Assembly: GCA_946902985.2 (NCBI GenBank)
Contig: OX336389.2
Span: forward strand, 791,802,979-791,866,978
DNA: 64,000 bases
Direction: 5' to 3'
From: Meconema thalassinum
Lineage: Eukaryota; Arthropoda; Insecta; Orthoptera; Tettigoniidae
The number at the start of each line of letters is the position of its first letter. The stretch's first letter is position 1. Position numbers and translations under genes: made by a program. Positions 58,792 to 64,000 of this stretch are shown here, in pieces. Under the pieces are notes generated by a model that was not told the origin of the DNA, searched no databases, and saw nothing but the letters and a program-made list of their open reading frames with translations.

Positions 58792-60760
58792 AGCTAGTAG
58801 ATCCGTGACGAGCTAAAAAGCCTACTATTCTTAAAATTTAAGATTCATACCATTGATTGATCTTGAATAATGACGAAATTAAATTGATATTATTGGCCTT
58901 TATGATTTTTTCGATATAAACCTGAAATAATGTAGCCTAATAGAGCACTTCAGTTTGTTTCAAATAGATTCCTTTCACGGATTATGAGATACTGAAAGTC
59001 TACGGCTGAAATGTTTAGAGAGAGTTATTAGTTAGTTGGCAGTTCAACTGTCTCTGAAAATGCGCACAAATATATCTCTCGCGGCACACACACAGTATAT
59101 AAAATGAGATAAGTTATCTATTAAATGTTATAGAAGTTAGAGAGAGTTAAACATTGAAACTATCAGCATGCGAAGAATTATGTTGGCAACACTCCCAAAA
59201 ATGAATCTGCAAAATTATCGTCTATACACAAATGCTAAATTTTGAACTTTTTGCCTGAATACAATGAGACAAGGGTTCAAACCTATGGAGAGTATTTATC
59301 AACAGTTGGTAGGCCAGATGACTCCAAAGTTATGCCGAGTTATATCTCTTGAGACATACTGTACAATGCACATAGGAAATTCAGTTGAACTTAATGTTCT
59401 CGTATGTAAGTTATATGCAGTGGGACAATGATCCCATATGCTAGCATAGAATTATGCTGGTAGCAATAACTGTGAAGATTTATTCTATATACTCGTATGT
59501 ATAAAACGTTTCGGACTTACAGATTGCTAAATTAAGAAGGATCTCCGTACACATATTCCGAGATGTTGAATATAGAGATCAAATATCTTGTGATTATTAT
59601 ACACAGTTGGTAGCCCTGCTGAATCTTATATCAAGCACAATTTTATTGTATACCTTAAAGCATACATTGCATGTAAAACATAAGGATGAAATCCATTCGT
59701 TAGTATAAAACTTTCGTGCAGTTAAACATTGAACCTATCAGCACGCGTAGAATCATGTTGGCAATATTGCTATGTCTGAGTTACTCAAAATTAATCTGTA
59801 ATATTATCTTCTATAAGTGTGTTAAATTTAGATCTGCTAACCAGCATACTTTCTGATCTACTGAGAGTAGGGTTCAAAATTTTAGAGAGTATTTATCAAC
59901 AGTTGGCAGCCCTGTTGACTTCTAAGAATACGCATAGTCATTTCAGATGCGGTATAAAATACACATACAACATTTGGTTCAAATCCAATGCATAGCATAA
60001 ACGTTACATGCAGTTAAACATTGAAACGATCAGCATGCGTAATATCATGTTGGCAACACTGCCATAAGAAGGTTGTTCAAAATAAATCTGAAATATTACG
60101 ATCTATATATGTGACAGTTTTGATAGAAATCAGTTAGTATGGAAGTTACAAGTGGTTAAACATTGAATCCATTAGCACCGGTGGAATTATGTTGGCAACA
60201 CTGTCGCAAATCGGTTACTAAAAATTAAGGTACAATTCAGTTATTGTACGTGTGCAATGTTTAGAACTGTTGGACTGCATACTTTCTGATATATTGAGAT
60301 AGGGATAAATAAAATGTACAAAGCATTTATCAACAGCAGGCAGCCCTGGTGGCAAAATAATACGCATATCTGTCATGGTACACTAAGGACATACGAAATG
60401 TTTTACAAATCGAATTCATCGTATAGAAGTTACATCCATTTAAAAATTGGGAGTATCAGCAGATGTTGAACCATGTTGGCAACACATCCATATGTGGGTT
60501 CATGCAAATTAATCTGAAATAAGATTATTATCAATATGTGTGCCAAGTTTGGAACAACTCCGATGCATACCGACTGGAGATATTCAACATAGAACTCAAG
60601 TTTTAATTGTGATTTTTCATCAGTTGGTAGCACTGAAGTCATGTTGAAATTTGGCCGTGAGATGTCTTGGTATAGATCTTTACTCAAATTTGATTTCGAT
60701 AGCTGCAACCTTTCAGGAGTTGATGGGGGACACACATACACAGACAGACGGTCCTAATTA
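58792..60760 (-). mobile_element. Helentron/HINE-like repeat, subfamily A, copy 3, right end lost
   Basis: Begins with a degraded hairpin (gtagatccgtgacgagct, about 58796) and agcctactattc (58819-58830), then the same text as copies 1 and 2 (ttaaaatttaagattcat). cagttggcagccctg-like motifs occur at about 59298, 59605, 59897, 60331 and 60617, so it has more internal units than copies 1 and 2. The right end reaches the CA/GACA stretch (60728-60750) but lacks gaaaagtaggcta. It lies head to tail directly after the 55981-58786 copy. Confidence 0.65.
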
Positions 60761-60941
60761 AAATGTCTAAGCTGAGTAACGCTGAGTAGAAATTCTAGTA
60801 AATAATAAGTAATTACTCGTAATACAAAATAAGGAATAAGAAATAATGAATAATGAATAATAAAAATGTAACAATAATTAAAAATGATTTAATACCGTGT
60901 GCACAATACCCGATCTAACAGCTGAAATCATCCATTCGTAG

Positions 60942-61993
60942 GCCTATTTTCATTCATGAAAAATAGGCTTATGAGAACATATTTTGCCCGTGTGTGTGTA
61001 TGTGTGTGTGTCCGCCCCCCCTCCAACACACACACACTAATTAAATCTAAATGGCTGGAGCGATCTCAATGAAACTCGATAAAGTCATGGAAATATTTTG
61101 TCCGATTACGACCGTGTCCTTCAAATTTTATTACGTCTCACTAATCCAACATGGCAGCTGAGTGAAATATTTTACCGGGATTCTATATCTCCGAAATTAT
61201 TACTGATATCACCCTGAAATTTTGTTTAGTGATTAAAGGGAAATACTAGAAGTTCACCTATGTGACATTGAAATACCTCTTAAATACAAAACGAACATGG
61301 CGGCCAAGCTAATTTGAAGCATTTAAATAGACGTTTTTCGTGATTTAACCATCCGAGCGGATTGAAACTTGGTATGGTAAATGCCTATACAAATTTTAAT
61401 CCACTGACATCTAATTTATTTCAATTATTTTCATATCCATTAGATGGCGGCTGAACGAATTTTTAAAATCTCGTTTTTATTATTTCTTGTGTCCTAATCA
61501 TGCGATTGAAGTTTGTGTAATACACCTACGCAATATTCTTCATGTAATAGTACATAATTCTAGGGTCTACATATATAAAAGTCCAACATAGTGACCTTTC
61601 GAACTATGTAGACGGTTCTCAATATCTACGAATCTATTACACCATTCAAACTGAAATTTTGTATGTTGATAGAGGCAATTAACATAAGTAGGATATATGA
61701 AATTAGGCTGGTTAATTTTTCACCAAACTACTTGTTTCTTGTGTCCTAATCAAGCGATTGAAAATTTAATTATACATCTACGCAATAATCTTCCTGTAAT
61801 AGTACATAACTCTATGGTCTACAAAAATCCAACATGGCAACCATCCGAAATAATTAGACGGTTCTCCATATCTACGAATCTACTGTATTACAGCAATAAA
61901 ACTAAAATGTTGTATGTTGATAGAAGCAATTAACATAAGTAGGAATTATGAAAATAGGCTATGTACGAGTAGTTCTTCACGGAACTACTTGTT
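60942..61993 (+). mobile_element. Helentron/HINE-like repeat, subfamily B, complete ends
   Basis: Left end ggcctattttcattcatgaa (60941 on), then a (GT)n..(CA)n microsatellite (60991-61040). The right end has gaaaataggcta (61950-61961), hairpin AGTAGTTC-ttcacg-GAACTACT (61968-61989) and terminal tgtt. The last 252 bp are a tandem duplication (61486-61737 and 61738-61993): both parts start cttgtgtcctaatca and end with a ..aggct..hairpin-like terminus, the first one degraded (aattaggctggttaattttt). Confidence 0.75.
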
Positions 61994-63467
61994 GTGAATA
62001 AATTAGCTTTCATTATGGTTTAATTTCTGCATGTCTCCTATGAGCGCTACAGCAGTAACTAACCTCAAAACCTATCTCAGGTTAAGTAATTGCTCAACAA
62101 GTTATAACTAATCTTGAAATTTACGATGTGATCAAATATTTGTGATAGCGAGTTACTGAGGAAACATAGGATTTCCTTTCCAGATTTCTCCACTTTATGG
62201 GCCACCGGCATCAAGACACAATATATTACTTTGGTGTAGTTAGATTCGGCAAATAACTTAATACTCCCGGTGCTCCATCATTTCCTTCTCCATTTCGCTT
62301 ACACCCTCCTCCCCCTTGCTAAGGGAAATTAAGTTAGATGTTCCGCGCTAATGTTGTTTAACCTCAATTTGGCACCCAGATGGATACTGCTGTAATAAAC
62401 ATTAGGAGGGGGTAGGTATATGAGATAGAGTAGAAATATGAGATAGCATGGTTTTCGCCTCTGTATATTGCCGACATCTTTCGAAGGAATTTCCAACTAC
62501 GTGTCCAAGGGTCGCTATTGTTTCACCCAAGAGGTTACCACATCAGTGTTAACTCTACTCCACTCGTCCACTGTGGATGTTTGTTTGTACTAGTGCTGTG
62601 GAAAGTTTTCGTACCTCGTCGCGGAAGTGTGGTTTTCATCGATATGTATTCTAATTTTCCAAGAAACAATTAAGGTAAGCTGCTCTTCACTAATTGCACT
62701 CTTAGAATATCAGTGCGGATTAATAATATAGTGACGTGTTATGCGTGAGATAATGACAAACTCTAAGGTGGCGGCTTGGTTGTAATATGAGACACTTGGT
62801 TGGTAGTAATATGAGACTGTCTCATATTGCTACCACCTTTAAGCAGCATGAATTTTATTGCTTTAATCAATGCTAACCTCTGTGTCATTTGCCGAGAAAT
62901 AAGTTAAAGAATTAAAATAAAAGGTCTAAGAAAGAACTAAAACGAATAGGATATGTTAAAAGCTTTTGAAGGGGTAAAATTAAAGGAATGTGGCTACCTG
63001 AATGCATCGAAGAAAATATAACGTGCCACGGTCTACACTTCCGCGTATGTGATCAAAGGTGATACATTTCTTTGTTTTATTTTACTGTTTTCTCTCCTCG
63101 AAACGTTCCTATACCCGGTACTGTGCCCAAATCCAGTTGCCTAGATTTGAGAGCACAGGCCATAATGCTAAGTCCAGAATTGAAAGTTTGAATAGAGCGC
63201 GCCGAACCTTCTAAGAAGGAAATAGAAACTTTGTGCAGCCAAGAAATGGTTAAGTGACGTAGGCGAGAGCGTCATAGTCGAGGCTAAATTGACATTAAAT
63301 ATTTCCCGATGGAGTAGAATCTTGAGACTAACATCAGATTACTGGCACAGACATGGGAGGAATAATGTGCTTTATTTCGAGGAAATTGATTGAGCGGAAG
63401 CTGAGATATGAGATGTTTTAGTTTCAGCATATTTCACGCATTGACCTCGAGGAGTCCGCTTGCGGGG
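61994..63467. other. Apparently single-copy DNA upstream of the predicted promoter
   Basis: No repeat family from the rest of the window appears here. A donor-like attaag|gtaagc at about 62673 could end a non-coding exon. A stem-loop lies at 62801-62835. Confidence 0.4.
62801..62835. repeat. Stem-loop with flanking repeat
   Basis: TGGTAGTAATATGAGA (62801-62816) and TCTCATATTGCTACCA (62820-62835) form a 16 bp stem with one G-T type mismatch and a 3-base loop. A second tgtaatatgagac just upstream (62780-62793), preceded by aaggtgg (62765-62771), can pair with the same right arm plus ccacctt, so two alternative hairpins exist. Confidence 0.8.
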
Positions 63468-63505
63468 TATATAAAGCCTGCGTGCCAGAGCTTAGTACAG
63501 TCACT
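63468..63505 (+). promoter_or_regulatory. Predicted RNA polymerase II core promoter (TATA + initiator)
   Basis: TATATAAAG at 63468-63476 lies in a GC-richer context. An initiator-like ACAGTCA follows (63497-63503, A+1 about 63499), 31 bp from the TATA start, the spacing typical of insect promoters (initiator consensus TCAKTY; here the first base differs). A GGACA at 63528-63532 resembles a downstream promoter element but is two bases off the best position. Confidence 0.5.
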
Positions 63506-64000
63506 TCTTCGCGAGATCTGTCTATAAGGACAGAATGTTCATTCCTTCGTAAGCGCTCAGCCGCTAAACACTTTACGTCGCTTCGAACACTGTTATAATC
63601 TTCGTGCACATGGTTGCAAAATCTGCGTTATTACTAGCATACAGTTTCTGGGACTTAGTGATTTCGACGACAGTACATGGTTACTGGTCTTATAAAAGTG
63701 TTTAACATTATAGTGATCTTCGAACTTCTGAAAAGTTATCACCGAGGTGATAGACCTCGTGGCATTGGTAATAATTTACTGCTACAACGGGCATATAAAT
63801 AGATTTAGTCTATATTTTGCTTTCCACTGTCCACTAAAATTTAACTTGGATTATTTCATCCAAACAACCAGAATAAGTCTTGGACTTAATAACTTTCGAC
63901 CAACCAAAATAAGTCAGTACTGTTCACCTACCAGTCTTGCACAGTTCAGTTCGCTAGCCGACATTGGGAAACCAGCATGCATAGCATTGTCTGGAGAGTG
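63499..64000 (+). other. Possible 5' exon of a host gene, cut by the window end
   Basis: From the predicted start the first ATG (63610) opens only 31 codons (MVAKSALLLAYSFW...), hydrophobic at the start, ending at a TAA near 63704. A later ATG at 63977-63979 (MHSIVWRV..) stays open to the edge. A second initiator-like TTCAGTT (63945-63951) could mark an alternative start just upstream of it. No product can be named. Confidence 0.3.

Noticed and set aside
62400..62460. Repeated atatgagata as a regulatory array
   Set aside because: Only a few loose copies; no spacing rule.

Overview
The window looks like intergenic DNA from a large, AT-rich, repeat-dense eukaryotic genome, most likely an insect. 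The evidence is the mix of mobile elements: tRNA-headed SINEs, hAT, MULE, piggyBac-like and mariner relics, a Tc1 element, Helitron-type elements, and a Ty3/gypsy element whose primer site fits tRNA-Lys. A polyneopteran such as an orthopteran is my guess, with low confidence. No complete host protein-coding gene is visible. The only host-gene-like signal is a TATA/initiator core promoter near 63.47 kb that points out of the window.

Layout. 0-10 kb: hAT relic (1.3-2.0 kb, -), a SINE, a 5'-truncated LINE (5.1-6.4 kb, +), a degenerate ~290 bp tandem array (7.5-9.05 kb) carrying a SINE, and an acidic exon-like piece resembling piggyBac-derived proteins (9.7-10.0 kb). 11-16 kb: several SINE families and small direct repeats. 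16.0-17.6 kb: decayed MULE transposase (-). 18.46-20.79 kb: a Helitron-like non-autonomous element holding a 128 bp tandem array and a SINE with its own target duplication. 21-31 kb: SINEs, many with clear target-site duplications, plus a 632 bp foldback element. 31.1-44.66 kb: one complete Ty3/gypsy retrotransposon of 13.56 kb with unusually long (3.72 kb), nearly identical LTRs, a 4 bp target duplication, a tRNA-Lys-type primer site, a gag broken by one frameshift, an A-AAA-AAA slippery site at the gag-pol overlap, and a pol with two in-frame stops. There is no env. 45.5-62 kb: six or more copies of one repeat family with a terminal hairpin, asymmetric inverted repeats and internal tandem repeats, a structure matching Helentron/HINE (DINE-1-like) rolling-circle elements. 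One copy contains an intact 1,465 bp Tc1 element with perfect 36 bp terminal repeats and an uninterrupted DD34E transposase, the only intact long gene here. 62-64 kb: apparently single-copy DNA with a stem-loop and the predicted promoter.

How the parts relate. Most structure is nested insertion, which gives an order of events: SINEs into the Helitron, into a HINE-like copy and into other SINEs; Tc1 into a HINE-like copy; and the long-LTR element last or nearly last, judging by its LTR identity. SINEs need LINE enzymes, and the Helitron and HINE copies need an autonomous partner; none of these partners is intact in the window.
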